From assembly GCF_012034175.1 (NCBI RefSeq), contig NZ_JAATEJ010000015.1:1-64000 (forward strand): a stretch of DNA of 64,000 nucleotides. The letters are read 5' to 3'. Below the pieces are notes generated by a model, which saw only the letters and a list, made by a program, of their open reading frames with translations, was not told the DNA's origin and did no database searches. The stretch's first letter is position 1; every line of letters begins with the position of its first letter. Below are positions 32,955 to 42,083 of this stretch, piece by piece. The DNA comes from Actinacidiphila epipremni. Lineage in GTDB: Bacteria; Actinomycetota; Actinomycetes; Streptomycetales; Streptomycetaceae. The position numbers and the translations under genes are program-made.

Positions 32955-35003
32955 CTACTTGGCGGCCTCGAACGCCCGCCCCGCGGGCGTCTCCACCGCC
33001 CCACTGCGGAAGAGCCCGCTGCTGGGCTTCGCATCGTCCGCCCCGAGCCCGAACCACGCGTAACGCTGGAGGTACGGCAGCCCGTCGAGCATCTTCGTCG
33101 CCGCCGTCACGAACGCCGCCTGCTGCTGGTCGGTCGGGAAGCGCGTGCCGTCGGAGAAGTCGATGAGGGCGAACTCGGTGAGCCAGATGGGCTTGTGGTA
33201 GCGGTCGTAGACCGCCTGGAGGTACGACTTGAGCTGGTCCACCGCCTGCGGCGTACGGAAGTCGCCGCCGTACCAGTGCAGGGCGATGAAGTCGACGCGG
33301 TAGCCCTTCGCCTTCGCGCCCGACATGAAGCGGTCCAGCCAACCGCCCGCCGTGTCACCGCCGTAGGCGACCGCCGGGCTGCCGAGCACACTGCCGGCGG
33401 ACATCAACTTCGGCCACAGCGACAGCGCTTGGTCCACGCTCATGTTCGACTGGGCCGACATGTCGGGCTCGTTGAAGCCCAGCAGATACGGGCCGGCCTT
33501 CTTCGCCGCCGCCAGCGACGAGGCGTCCGTACTGGCGCTGCCCCACACCATGGGAACGAAGCCGGGTCCGCTGACCCCGCTGTGGCCGGTCGACCACGTG
33601 TAGTACCAGCTCGCACCGGACTTGCCGAGCGCTGAGTTGACGCCGTCGAACGTCCAGACGCCGACGCCCTTGCGCGCGGAGGACGCGGTCTTGACGGCCG
33701 GCGGCGCGGCCTTGGCCGGGGCGTGCGTGGGCGGCCGGCTGCTGGGCGTGGCGCTCGGCGTGGTGGTGGCCGGCGACGGGCCGGGGGTCGTGGCGGTGGG
33801 GGTGGCCGCCGGCGGTGCGGTGAGAGCGCTCGACACCGCCGGCGGGGTCGGGGTGGCGTCCGCGGCGGGCGCCCCGTCGCCGCCCGCCGTGAGGTGGACG
33901 GCCAGCAGCGCGCCGGCCGCGACGGCGGCGACCGTACCGACCGCGGCACCGGTCACCCCGGCGGGGCCGTGCAGCAGCCGGCGCCCGGCCCGCCGTCCGT
34001 GCCGCGCACCGCTCCGGCGTGGGGGATGGGCCGAAGCGGTGCGCGGGGCCGCCGCAGGGGGTGCGGCCGGGGTGGGGGGCGCAGGGTGGCCGGGCACGGC
34101 GGAGGCACCGTGACCCGGCGCGGCAGAAGCAGGACCGCCCGGCCCCGCGCCCGGCGCCCCGGCGGAGCCGGAAGCCGGGCCGAAAGCCGAGCCGGAGAAC
34201 GTGTGCGCCGCGAAGGAGCCCCCGAAGCCGACCGGCACCGGCAGCAGCGGCAGCCCGCTGAGCAGCCGGTCCATCGGCAGCAGGTTCCCGGCCCGCCCGG
34301 TGCAGTCCGCGCACCCCCGCACATGCCGGGCGAACCGCTTGCGCCACAGCGGGCTCGGGACGCCGTCCCAGCCCCCCGTCAGGTGCCGCAGCCCCTCGCA
34401 CGCCTGCGCGGCGCCCAGCGCCCGCACCACGGCCCGCGAGATGTCCAGCTGCTCCTTCATCCGCTGCACCTTGACCGCCGCGTGCTGCCGGGTCAGGCCC
34501 AGCGCCTCGGCCAGTTCGGCGCGGCCGAGGTCGCCGGTCTCCTCCAGCCACCACAGCGCCAGCAGGGTACGGTCGTCGCCGTCGAGCCAGCGGGTGGCCT
34601 CGGCGATCTCCCGGCGCTGGTCGGTCAGGCCGAGCCGCAGGATGGTGAGCGCCGCGAAGTCCGAGGCCGGGTCGGGTATCAACTCCGCGGCGTCCAGGGC
34701 GGTCTGGTGGTGCCAGGACGCCTTGCGGGCCTGCTCGCGGTCGCGCACCTGCCGTACGGCGATGGCGACCAGCCAGGAGCGGAAGGCCGCCGGGTCGCGC
34801 AGGTCCGCCAGGCCCCGTACGACCCGCAGCAGCGTCTCCTGCACCACGTCGTCGACGTCGTCGTGGCCGTCCAGCGCGCGGCCGACGATGTTGTACAGCA
34901 GCGGCAGGCACTGGGCGACCAGCTGGTCCAGCGCCTGCTGGTCGCCCGCGCACGCCGCTGCCACCAGCGCGGGGTCGGGTCCGACACGGTCGCCTGCGCG
35001 CAT
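32955..35003 (-). CDS. ECF sigma factor fused to zinc-finger, membrane helix and GH128 glycosidase domain
   Basis: 682 residues, one continuous frame. Residues 1-190: ECF sigma factor with region 2 (ALDGHDDVDDVVQETLLRVV) and region 4 (AELAEALGLTRQHAAVKVQR). About 227-234: His-x3-Cys-x2-Cys (HVRGCADC), as in zinc-binding anti-sigma domains. A Pro/Ala linker, a membrane helix at about 347-372, an outer Pro/Thr linker, then from 445 a GH128/Asl1-like barrel with GFNEPDMS (Glu512, acid/base) and IWLTEFALIDF (Glu610, nucleophile). The glycosidase part would be outside the cell, the sigma factor inside. Sensing of beta-1,3-glucan-like polymers is the natural inference. GGAG precedes the ATG. Confidence 0.88.
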   Translation of the reverse strand: MRAGDRVGPDPALVAAACAGDQQALDQLVAQCLPLLYNIVGRALDGHDDVDDVVQETLLRVVRGLADLRDPAAFRSWLVAIAVRQVRDREQARKASWHHQTALDAAELIPDPASDFAALTILRLGLTDQRREIAEATRWLDGDDRTLLALWWLEETGDLGRAELAEALGLTRQHAAVKVQRMKEQLDISRAVVRALGAAQACEGLRHLTGGWDGVPSPLWRKRFARHVRGCADCTGRAGNLLPMDRLLSGLPLLPVPVGFGGSFAAHTFSGSAFGPASGSAGAPGAGPGGPASAAPGHGASAVPGHPAPPTPAAPPAAAPRTASAHPPRRSGARHGRRAGRRLLHGPAGVTGAAVGTVAAVAAGALLAVHLTAGGDGAPAADATPTPPAVSSALTAPPAATPTATTPGPSPATTTPSATPSSRPPTHAPAKAAPPAVKTASSARKGVGVWTFDGVNSALGKSGASWYYTWSTGHSGVSGPGFVPMVWGSASTDASSLAAAKKAGPYLLGFNEPDMSAQSNMSVDQALSLWPKLMSAGSVLGSPAVAYGGDTAGGWLDRFMSGAKAKGYRVDFIALHWYGGDFRTPQAVDQLKSYLQAVYDRYHKPIWLTEFALIDFSDGTRFPTDQQQAAFVTAATKMLDGLPYLQRYAWFGLGADDAKPSSGLFRSGAVETPAGRAFEAAK

Positions 35004-35060
35004 GCTGCTCCGATCCGATGGTCCAAGGCCCGCGGTCCAAGGTCCGCGGTCCCGTGGCTG

Positions 35061-35136
35061 CGAGGGCCTGCCGTCACACAGGCCCTCGGACAGGAGACGG
35101 TGCCATGCCCGGCGGATAACGGAAACCCGCCGGGCA
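35061..35136. terminator. Two tandem hairpins downstream of the GH16 gene
   Basis: CGAGGGCCTG/CAGGCCCTCG (35061-35070, 35079-35088) and TGCCCGGCGG/CCGCCGGGCA (35106-35115, 35127-35136) are perfect 10-bp stems. They lie 54-130 nt after the GH16 stop and upstream of the sigma-factor fusion gene, so they likely insulate the two transcripts. Confidence 0.5.
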
Positions 35137-35189
35137 CGGCGTACAGCCTACGAACCGGACGCGCGGCTTCAGGGCATCGGGCGCCCGCC

Positions 35190-36782
35190 TTACGGGTTCG
35201 GCACCGTGTCGGTGAAGGCCGTGCCCGCCGATCGGTAGCCGGCCACCCGGGCGCTCACCTGCGCCGGGGTGAGCACCTTGTCCTTGACGAAGACGACGTA
35301 GTCGACCTGCTCGTCGTAGGAGCGCGAGGTGCTGCCGGTCTGGCCCGCGAGGTCGATCAGCCAGTGGTTGAAGTCGATCCACTGCGGCGTCTCGGGCAGG
35401 TACGGCTCCCCGTGCGTCGCGACGACCTGGCCGTCGATGTAGTACGTGATGCTGGTGCCGTCGATGGTGATCTGCAGGTCGTGCCAGCCGTCGAGGCTGC
35501 CGTACTGCTGCCCGTGGGTGTTGACCGCGTTCCACGGGTCCGGGTTGTACGTCTCCCACGACGTCTCGTACATGATGTTCTGCGTCTCGCCCCAGCCGCC
35601 GTTGGGCAGGTACTCGAAGTCCTGCTCGCTGTAGTCGGGGTCCATCGGGGCGTTCAGGGGCGTGAAGTTGAAGAACGTCTGGACGATGTGGTCGCCGTCC
35701 GGGCCGCCGGTCGGGGTGTCGTCGAAGCGGACCCGGGCGGCGTAGGTGCCGTTCTTGAACTTCCGTGCCGTGGTCTGGAGTTCGGTCTCGTGCGTGCCGG
35801 ACGCGGTGCCGTCCGTGGTGAGTTTGAGGTTCATGACCTTGTTGGAGCCGTCGGCGACGAAGGTCACGTCCTGCGGCGCCCAGGTCGCGCCGGCCACACC
35901 GGGGCCGCCCTGGCCGGACTTGACCGTCCAGCCGTGCTGCTGGAGGGCGGTGTCGGAGCTGGAGGTGTAGGAGAAGTCGTCGAAGAGCGCGGGCGCGTTG
36001 CCGTCGTCACCGCCGCCGCCGGGGGAGGTCGGCGGGGTGGTCGGGGGCGTGGTGGGCGGCGACGTCGGGTCGTTGCCGGCCGGCGCGGTGCCGTAGACGA
36101 CGCTGCCGCCGTCCTGCAGGGTGATCTTCGGCCAGTTCGCGTACGCCGTCTGCGCGCCGTTGAAGGAGTAGTCGTCGGACTGCCGCAGCGTCTGCCAGTC
36201 GGCGCGGTAGAAACGCAGCTGCATGTCACCGGTGTTCTGGCCCGGCGCGAGCGAGCCGGCGCCGGCGGTGAAGCCGATCTCCAGGTAGCGGTCGGCGGTG
36301 GCCGTGGGGTTGGCGAGGGTGCCGAAGGTGCCGGTGATGTTGCCGCAGCCCTTCACCGCCCATGAGCAGGCGAAGCGGTAACTCACCGAGGGGCCGTCGG
36401 ACGTGAAGTAGTAGCGCAGGGTGACCCGGCTGAGCGGCACCGCGGTGCTGCCGGTGTTGGTGACCTCCAGCCACGGCTCGGACTGGTCGGCCGTCGCGCC
36501 GGTCGCGCTCGTGCGGTACTGCACGGTGAGCGAGTCCTGCGCGGCGGAGGCGGGCAGCGCGGTGAGCGCGGCGCAGCCGAGGCCGGCCACCGCGCACAGC
36601 GCCATCGCGGCCCGGGTACGGACCGACAGCCGCCGCGGCCGGACGGCTTCGGCGGCTGCGGTGGTGGCGGTGGCGGGCAGGGCGTCCGCCGTCTCGCGTG
36701 ACGCCCCGGTACGTGCGGCGTCGCGCGCCGCGCCGCTGCGTGCGAGGGTGCGGGCCAACTTTCGTGCGGTCTTACCTGACAC
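35190..36782 (-). CDS. Secreted CBM3-GH16 polysaccharidase
   Basis: 530 residues from a GTG with AAGGGA upstream. A long basic leader (about 90 residues) ends in a signal sequence (AMALCAVAGLGCAALTALPA, cleavage near ASA). CBM3-type cellulose/chitin-binding module (SLTVQYRTSATGATADQSEP ... VTLRYYFTSDG), then a Pro/Thr/Gly linker, then a GH16-type jelly roll with EQDFE (Glu386 nucleophile, Glu390 acid/base candidates; the E-x-D-x-E form) and WIDFNHWLIDLAG near the end. Likely substrates are beta-1,3/1,4-glucans or related polymers. It lies between the GH128 fusion and GH20, within a polymer-degradation region. Confidence 0.82.
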   Translation of the reverse strand: MSGKTARKLARTLARSGAARDAARTGASRETADALPATATTAAAEAVRPRRLSVRTRAAMALCAVAGLGCAALTALPASAAQDSLTVQYRTSATGATADQSEPWLEVTNTGSTAVPLSRVTLRYYFTSDGPSVSYRFACSWAVKGCGNITGTFGTLANPTATADRYLEIGFTAGAGSLAPGQNTGDMQLRFYRADWQTLRQSDDYSFNGAQTAYANWPKITLQDGGSVVYGTAPAGNDPTSPPTTPPTTPPTSPGGGGDDGNAPALFDDFSYTSSSDTALQQHGWTVKSGQGGPGVAGATWAPQDVTFVADGSNKVMNLKLTTDGTASGTHETELQTTARKFKNGTYAARVRFDDTPTGGPDGDHIVQTFFNFTPLNAPMDPDYSEQDFEYLPNGGWGETQNIMYETSWETYNPDPWNAVNTHGQQYGSLDGWHDLQITIDGTSITYYIDGQVVATHGEPYLPETPQWIDFNHWLIDLAGQTGSTSRSYDEQVDYVVFVKDKVLTPAQVSARVAGYRSAGTAFTDTVPNP

Positions 36783-36907
36783 GGTGATCCCTTTCCAGTG
36801 GGGTGGGGGGTTGTGCCTGTGCAGGGAGGAGTGGTGGTGCGCCCGGCGCGGTCCGCCGGGAGTCGGGGGCGCGGCGGCGGGCGAGGGACCGCCCGTTGCC
36901 GCGCGGG

Positions 36908-38419
36908 TCAGTGTGGGGACGAGGCCGTGGGCGTACCGTCCGGCTCGCGGCGGTGGTGGACCCGCAGCGCGTCCAGCCGGGCCCCGTGCCGGCGCAGCGC
37001 CGGGCGGAAGTCGGCCGCCCAGTCGCTCGCCGGGTTCCAGGCCCGGTCGGCGAGTGCGGCCAGCCGCGGGAAGGCGAGGTATTCGGCGTGCGCGGCGGTG
37101 CTGACGTACTCCGTCCACAGCTGCGCCTGCGTGCCCAGCACCCGCGCGGCGGCGGCCGGCTCCCAGTCGGCGGGCGCGGCCTCGGCGGCGTGCACCGCCC
37201 GCAGGTCGACGACGCCGCCGGCCTGTCCCGGCGGCTCGTCGGGGCCCGCGGACTGCGGGTAGTCCAGGTACGTCGAGCGGTACGGCGTCATGACGACGTC
37301 GTGGCCGCGGCGGGCGGCGGCGAGCCCGTGCGCGCCGTCCCGCCACGGCATGACGGTGAAGTCCGCGGGCGGCGCCCCGGAGTCCTCCGCCCAGCACACC
37401 GGCAGCCGCCCCTGCGCGAGCAGGAAGTCGCCGACCTGGCCGAGGAACCAGCCGTGCAGCGCCTTGGGCGACTCCAGTCCGAGCGCCGCCGCCCGGGCCC
37501 GCGCCGCCGGGCTGGTCTCCCACTCGGTGACGGGGCACTCGTCGCCGCCGACGTGCACGTACCGCGACGGGAAGACGTCCAGCACCTCGCCGAGCACCGT
37601 GCGGCAGAAGTCCAGCACCTCGTCGTGGACGCCGAGGACGGTGTCGCACACGCCCCACTCGGTCCACACCTCCAGCGGCCGGCCCGGCACATTGCCCAGG
37701 TGCGGATACGCCGCGAGCGCCGCGCGGGTGTGGCCGGGCATCTCGATCTCCGGCACCACCGTGACCCCGCGCTCGGCGGCGTACGCGACCAGGGCGCGCA
37801 GCTCCGCGGCGGTGTAGGCGCCCTGGTGCGGCCGGGCGCCGCCGCGGCGCCCGCCGACCTCGGTGAGCCGCGGGAAGGCGGCGACCGGCATGCGCCAGCC
37901 CTGGTCGTCGGTCAGGTGCAGGTGCAGCACGTTGAGCTTGTGGAAGGCCAGCAGGTCGGTGAAGCGGCGCAGGAACGACACCGGCAGGAAGTGCCGGGCG
38001 ACGTCCAGCATCGCGCCCCGCCACGGGTAGCGCGGTACGTCGGTGATCTGCACGCCCGGGACCCGCCACGGCACCCCGGTCACGGGCTGCGCCGACAGCG
38101 CCTCGGGCGGCAGCAGTTGGCGCAGCGTCTGCACTCCGCGCAGCAGCCCGGCCGGGCGGGCCGCGCGCAGCAGCACCGCGTCCGGGCCGACGGTGAGGCC
38201 GTAGCCCTCCTCGCCGAGCCCGCCGAGCATGTCGTCGACGACGAGCACGACGGTGCCGGCGGCGGAGGACCGCAGCGGCAGCCCGGTGGCGGGCGCGAGC
38301 AGCGTGCGCAGCAGCCGGGCCGCGCCGGCCGCCTCGCCGGCGGCGCGGACGGCGGTGGTCTCGTCGAAGGTGAAGTGGCCCGGGATACGGGCGAACTGGG
38401 TGGGGTGCGGAATGATCAC
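36908..38419 (-). CDS. GH20 beta-N-acetylhexosaminidase
   Basis: 503 residues. The catalytic pair is Asp293-Glu294 in YVHVGGDECP; other family motifs are VPRYPWRGAMLDVARHFLP, HLHLTDDQGWRMP, VVPEIEMPGHTRAAL and TQAQLWTEYV. It removes terminal GlcNAc (or GalNAc) by substrate-assisted catalysis. No signal peptide is seen, so it probably acts in the cytosol on imported chito-oligosaccharides. GTG at 38419 is chosen because GGAGAG sits about 8 nt upstream; an earlier GTG (38449) lacks a ribosome site. It follows the transporter genes on the same strand, like dasD beside dasABC. Confidence 0.9.
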   Translation of the reverse strand: MIIPHPTQFARIPGHFTFDETTAVRAAGEAAGAARLLRTLLAPATGLPLRSSAAGTVVLVVDDMLGGLGEEGYGLTVGPDAVLLRAARPAGLLRGVQTLRQLLPPEALSAQPVTGVPWRVPGVQITDVPRYPWRGAMLDVARHFLPVSFLRRFTDLLAFHKLNVLHLHLTDDQGWRMPVAAFPRLTEVGGRRGGARPHQGAYTAAELRALVAYAAERGVTVVPEIEMPGHTRAALAAYPHLGNVPGRPLEVWTEWGVCDTVLGVHDEVLDFCRTVLGEVLDVFPSRYVHVGGDECPVTEWETSPAARARAAALGLESPKALHGWFLGQVGDFLLAQGRLPVCWAEDSGAPPADFTVMPWRDGAHGLAAARRGHDVVMTPYRSTYLDYPQSAGPDEPPGQAGGVVDLRAVHAAEAAPADWEPAAAARVLGTQAQLWTEYVSTAAHAEYLAFPRLAALADRAWNPASDWAADFRPALRRHGARLDALRVHHRREPDGTPTASSPH

Positions 38420-38470
38420 GGCAGCGGCTCTCCAGGTCTCCCCGGCCACCGTCGGGCGGCAGCGGCGGGC

Positions 38471-38632
38471 GGCGGCAGGGCAGGGCGGCGGGGCGTCGGT
38501 GGGGGCGGCAGGGCAGGGCGGGGCACGCGCCCGGCGGAGGGGCGCGGTACGGGCGGTACGGACGCGGGTTCGGGGTGCGGGCGCCGGGCGTCGTGGACGT
38601 GCCGGGTGGACGTGCCGGGTGGACGTGCCGGG
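38471..38632. repeat. Direct and tandem repeats between the permease and GH20 genes
   Basis: GGCGGCAGGGCAGGGCGG is repeated at 38471-38488 and 38504-38521, and a 13-bp unit TGGACGTGCCGGG occurs three times in a row at 38594-38632. They occupy most of the 223-bp gap. No hairpin is prominent. Their effect on GH20 expression is unknown. Confidence 0.75.
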
Positions 38633-38642
38633 CGGGGTGCGG

Positions 38643-39524
38643 TCAGCCCTTGACGGCTCCCGCGGTCATGCCCGAGGTCACCCGGTTCTGCAGCAGCAGG
38701 AAGACCACGAGCACCGGCAGCATGAACAGCGACGAGGCGGCCATCGTCGCGCCCCAGTCCGTACCGAAGACGTTGCTGAACGACGACAGCCACACCGGCA
38801 GCGTCCGGGCGTCCTGGTTCTTGATGATCAGCGTGTTGGCGAAGGCGAATTCGTTCCACGCCGTGATGAAGCCGAACAGCGACGTCGACAGCAGCCCCGG
38901 CGCCAGCAGCGGGAAGGTCACCCGGCGGAAGGCGGCCGGCCGCGTGCAGCCGTCGACCTGCGCGGCCTCCTCCAGCTCCACCGGGATCGCGGCGAGGAAG
39001 CCGCGCAGCGTGACGATGGTGAAGGGCAGCGTCGTCATGAAGTAGACCAGCGTCAGCATCGACAGCCGGTCCAGCATGTCGGTGTCGCGCGCGATGACGT
39101 ACATCGGGATCAGCAGCGCCTCCCACGGCGCCATCTGCGCGACGAACACCATGAGCAGGAACGCCCGCCGCCCGCGCCAGCGCATCCGCCCGACCGCGAA
39201 GGCCGCGAGCAGCGCCACGACCAGCGACAGCAGCACTGCGCCGAGCGTCACGGTGAGGCTGTTGCGCCAGAACGTGCCGAAGCCGGGGGAGTGCACGGCG
39301 GTGCCGAAGTGCGCGAGCGTGGGGTGCAGCGGCAGGAAGGACGGGGTGTCGGACTGGATGTCGGCGGCGGGCTTGAACGCGGTCACCACCATCCAGTAGA
39401 CGGGGAAGACCGACACCGCGAGCGTCAGCAGCGCCGCCAGGTTCAGCGGCAGCCGGCCCGCGCGCAGCCGGTGTGGGCGCCGCAGCGCGGGACCCGCGGC
39501 CTTACCAGTGGTCCATGCGGTCAC
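38643..39524 (-). CDS. Carbohydrate ABC transporter permease (second, MalG/DasC-like)
   Basis: 293 residues with about six membrane segments (PLNLAALLTLAVSVFPVYWM first) and the EAA loop VELEEAAQVDGCTRPAAFRR that docks an ATPase. The GTG start at 39524 overlaps the stop of the upstream permease (GTGA) and has AGGAGG upstream. No ATPase is in the operon; in Streptomyces such sugar importers commonly share the MsiK ATPase encoded elsewhere. Substrate prediction rests on the neighbours: a GH20 enzyme and a DasR-like regulator point to chitobiose-type sugars. Confidence 0.87.
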   Translation of the reverse strand: MTAWTTGKAAGPALRRPHRLRAGRLPLNLAALLTLAVSVFPVYWMVVTAFKPAADIQSDTPSFLPLHPTLAHFGTAVHSPGFGTFWRNSLTVTLGAVLLSLVVALLAAFAVGRMRWRGRRAFLLMVFVAQMAPWEALLIPMYVIARDTDMLDRLSMLTLVYFMTTLPFTIVTLRGFLAAIPVELEEAAQVDGCTRPAAFRRVTFPLLAPGLLSTSLFGFITAWNEFAFANTLIIKNQDARTLPVWLSSFSNVFGTDWGATMAASSLFMLPVLVVFLLLQNRVTSGMTAGAVKG

Positions 39525-40489
39525 AGCGCGCCCTCCTGGCGGAACATCCGGCGCAGGTTGAACACCAGCGCGACGAGCAGGATCAGCACGGTCAACGTGG
39601 AGACGGCCGCGCCCAGGTCGTACTTGTGCAGGCTCTGGGCGATCTGGAAGGCGTAGATCGGCAGCGTCGTCGTCGCGCCGTTCGGGCCGCCCTCGCTGAT
39701 GACCCAGATCTGGGTGAACGCCTTGAAGCACCAGATCACTTCGAGCGAGGTGATCAGCGCGAACAGCGGGCGCAGCATGGGGAAGGTCACCAGCCGGAAG
39801 GACTGCCAGGCGCCGGCGCCGTCGATCCTGGCCGACTCGTACAGCTCGGCGGGGATCGTGGTCAGGCCCCCGTAGAGGGTCAGCGCGGCGAACGGCACGG
39901 ACTGCCACACCACCAGCGCCACCAGGATCGCGAAGGTCGAGCCGCCGTGCGCGAACCACGAGTAGTCGCGGTAGGAGTCGAAGCCCAGCTTGACCAGTGC
40001 CCAGTTGACCACTCCGAAACGGGACTGGAACAGCCACTGGAAGATGGTGGTGGCGGCGATGACCGGGGTCGCCCAGGTCAGGACCAGCCCGCTCATCACC
40101 GCCAGCCGCATCCTTTTGCCGAGCCGGACCAGCATGAGCGCCACCAGCGTGCCCAGCACCATGATCAGCGCGACGTTCAGCGCGGTCCACCACAGGGTGC
40201 GCCGCACGACCGTCCAGAACTCCGGATCGTCCAGCACCGTGCGGTAGTTGGCGAAGCCGACCCAGGTCGCCCCGCCGCGGATGAGCTCGCCGAGGCCGAA
40301 GTGCTGGAAGGACATCATCGTGTTCCTGACCAGCGGGTACACCAGCAGGAACGCGGCGCCCACCACGGTGGGGGCGACCAGCAGATACGGCCACAGCGCA
40401 CCGACCCGCACCCGCCGCCGCGCCCGCGGCGGAGCCGGCGGCGGGTCCGTGACGGCCGGCGGGGGCGCGGCGGAGCGGGCGGTGAGCAC
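39521..40489 (-). CDS. Carbohydrate ABC transporter permease (first, MalF/DasB-like)
   Basis: 322 residues. After a Pro-rich N-terminus there are six membrane segments (LWPYLLVAPTVVGAAFLLVY first) and the EAA motif AELYESARIDGAGAWQSFRL. GTG start at 40489 with GGGAGA about 6 nt upstream. It partners the downstream permease and the lipoprotein encoded 53 nt upstream. Confidence 0.87.
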   Translation of the reverse strand: MLTARSAAPPPAVTDPPPAPPRARRRVRVGALWPYLLVAPTVVGAAFLLVYPLVRNTMMSFQHFGLGELIRGGATWVGFANYRTVLDDPEFWTVVRRTLWWTALNVALIMVLGTLVALMLVRLGKRMRLAVMSGLVLTWATPVIAATTIFQWLFQSRFGVVNWALVKLGFDSYRDYSWFAHGGSTFAILVALVVWQSVPFAALTLYGGLTTIPAELYESARIDGAGAWQSFRLVTFPMLRPLFALITSLEVIWCFKAFTQIWVISEGGPNGATTTLPIYAFQIAQSLHKYDLGAAVSTLTVLILLVALVFNLRRMFRQEGAL

Positions 40490-40542
40490 GGGGTTCTCCC
40501 TCGGGGGTCGGCGGTGACGGGCGTAGGGGCGCAACCGCGGTG

Positions 40543-41832
40543 TCAGGACGCGGTGTTGAGGGCCTTGGTGATCGCGTCCGAGGCGGTCTTCGCGGCGGCT
40601 GCCGGGTCCGCGCCGGTCAGCACCTGCGTCATGTACTGCTTGATCGGGTTGTTGGCCTCGACCGCCGCCCAGTTGGGCGAGTTGGGCGTCGCGTGGCCGT
40701 TGGCCGCACCGACCGCCATCACCGAGGCACCGGGGTTGCCGTCCAGGACCGAGGCGAGCGAGGTGCGGTTGGGCACGTAGCTCATCTCCTTGGCCATGTC
40801 GGTCTGGAAGGCCGTGCCGGCCAGCGCCTTGACCACCTGGTAGGCCAGTTCCTTGTGCTGCGAGGCCTCCGGGATCACCAGGTCGGAGCCGCCGGTGAAG
40901 ACCGCGCCGGGCTTGTCGGCGGTCTTGCCGGGGATCGGGAAGAAGCCGATCTTGTCCTGCATCGCCGGGTTGGCCTTGGTGATGACCGAGGCGCCGCCGG
41001 GCACCGAGATGATCTGCGCGGTCTTGCCCTTGGCGAAGACGTCGGCCTGCAGCGGCTTGGCCTCGTCGGAGTCCTTGGGGCCCTTGCCGAGCGCCTGGAG
41101 CTGCTTGTAGAAGGCCATGCCGGCCTGCGCCTGCGGGGTGTCCAGGGCGCCCTTCCAGCGGTCGCCGTCCTTGACCGCGAGGTCGCCGCCCTCGTCCCAC
41201 ACGAAGCCCGCGAGCGCGTACCAGGTCTGGCCCGGCAGGTAGATGCCGTCGTTGCCGCCGGAGTTGAGCTTGGTGGTGTCGGCGATCCACTCGTCGCGGG
41301 TCTTGGGCGGGGTGGTGATGCCGGCCTTCGCGAACAGGTCCTTGTTGTAGATCACCACGCGGTTGGCCGCGTACCACGGGACGCCGTACTGCTTGCCGTC
41401 GATCTTGCCGGGGTCGCCCAGGCCCGGGATCCAGTCCGAGCCCTGGAGGTCGGCGACCTTGTCGGTCAGGTCCACCACACCGCCGCTGGCGGCGTACTGC
41501 GCGACCTGGGTGTTGCCGACCTCGATGACGTCCGGGGCGTCCTTGCTGGCCAGCGCGCTGGTGATCTTCTGGCCGATGCCGTCCCACTGCTGGATCTGGA
41601 TGTCCAGGGTGGTGCCCTTGTGCGCGGCCTCGAAGCTCGTCTTGAAGCGGCTGATGACGCCGTCGGACATGCTGTCCTGCATGATCCACACGGTGAGCTT
41701 CGCCGGCGCGGGGGTGCCCCCGCCGCCGGAGCCCTTCGAGTCGTCGTCGGAGGACGAGCCGCCGCAGGCGGTCAGGCCGAGGGTGGCCGCCAGGGCGAAC
41801 GCGGCGGCGGCGGGGACGAGTCTGGATCTCAC
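40543..41832 (-). CDS. Sugar-binding lipoprotein of the importer (DasA-like)
   Basis: 429 residues. Signal peptide ending in lipobox LTAC, then a Ser/Asp/Gly-rich tether and a type-1 extracellular solute-binding fold: LTVWIMQDSM, IQQWDGIGQKITSALASKDA, PDVIEVGNTQ, GVPWYAANRVVIYNKDLF and GGSDLVIPEAS. The stretch around IQQWDGI-QK and PDVIEVGNTQ is close to what I recall of DasA, the chitobiose-binding protein. GTG start with AGGTGA about 8 nt upstream. Two palindromic operators lie between it and the divergent GntR gene. Confidence 0.85.
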   Translation of the reverse strand: MRSRLVPAAAAFALAATLGLTACGGSSSDDDSKGSGGGGTPAPAKLTVWIMQDSMSDGVISRFKTSFEAAHKGTTLDIQIQQWDGIGQKITSALASKDAPDVIEVGNTQVAQYAASGGVVDLTDKVADLQGSDWIPGLGDPGKIDGKQYGVPWYAANRVVIYNKDLFAKAGITTPPKTRDEWIADTTKLNSGGNDGIYLPGQTWYALAGFVWDEGGDLAVKDGDRWKGALDTPQAQAGMAFYKQLQALGKGPKDSDEAKPLQADVFAKGKTAQIISVPGGASVITKANPAMQDKIGFFPIPGKTADKPGAVFTGGSDLVIPEASQHKELAYQVVKALAGTAFQTDMAKEMSYVPNRTSLASVLDGNPGASVMAVGAANGHATPNSPNWAAVEANNPIKQYMTQVLTGADPAAAAKTASDAITKALNTAS

Positions 41833-41865
41833 GGTGATGTCACCTCGGAAGCGCGGGGCGGAATT

Positions 41866-41885
41866 GACCACTTGTTCAACTGGTC
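41866..41885. promoter_or_regulatory. Palindromic GntR-type operator (das-like locus, site 1)
   Basis: GACCACTTGTTCAACTGGTC, a 20-bp palindrome matching itself at 16 positions (GACCA-TTG--CAA-TGGTC), 34 bp before the lipoprotein start. The GACCA/TGGTC halves are those of the DasR consensus ACTGGTCTAGACCACT, but their order and spacing differ. Confidence 0.65.
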
Positions 41886-41911
41886 TGGTGCTGTGCGCCG
41901 AAGGTGGCATA

Positions 41912-41922
41912 GACCACTGGTC
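41912..41922. promoter_or_regulatory. Palindromic GntR-type operator (das-like locus, site 2)
   Basis: GACCACTGGTC, inverted GACCA/TGGTC halves with one central base, 26 bp from site 1 and 162 bp before the divergent GntR gene. The two sites could control both genes. Confidence 0.6.
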
Positions 41923-42083
41923 ACGTCAAGGCTCTGCGCGGAACCCGGAATCCGGTCGTATACCGTCGTGTCCTGCGGTGCGACCGCCCGCCTGCCGCGC
42001 GCGGCCTGCTGGCGCGCTGGTCAACATCTGGATAACCTGCTGGACAAGCCACCGGTGGTACCGGGACACGAAAGGACACCCAC

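Noticed and set aside
35190..38069. Frame extending the GH16 protein upstream to 959 residues
   Set aside because: The extra residues are an out-of-frame reading of GH20; GTG at 36782 has a ribosome site and starts the signal-peptide-bearing leader.
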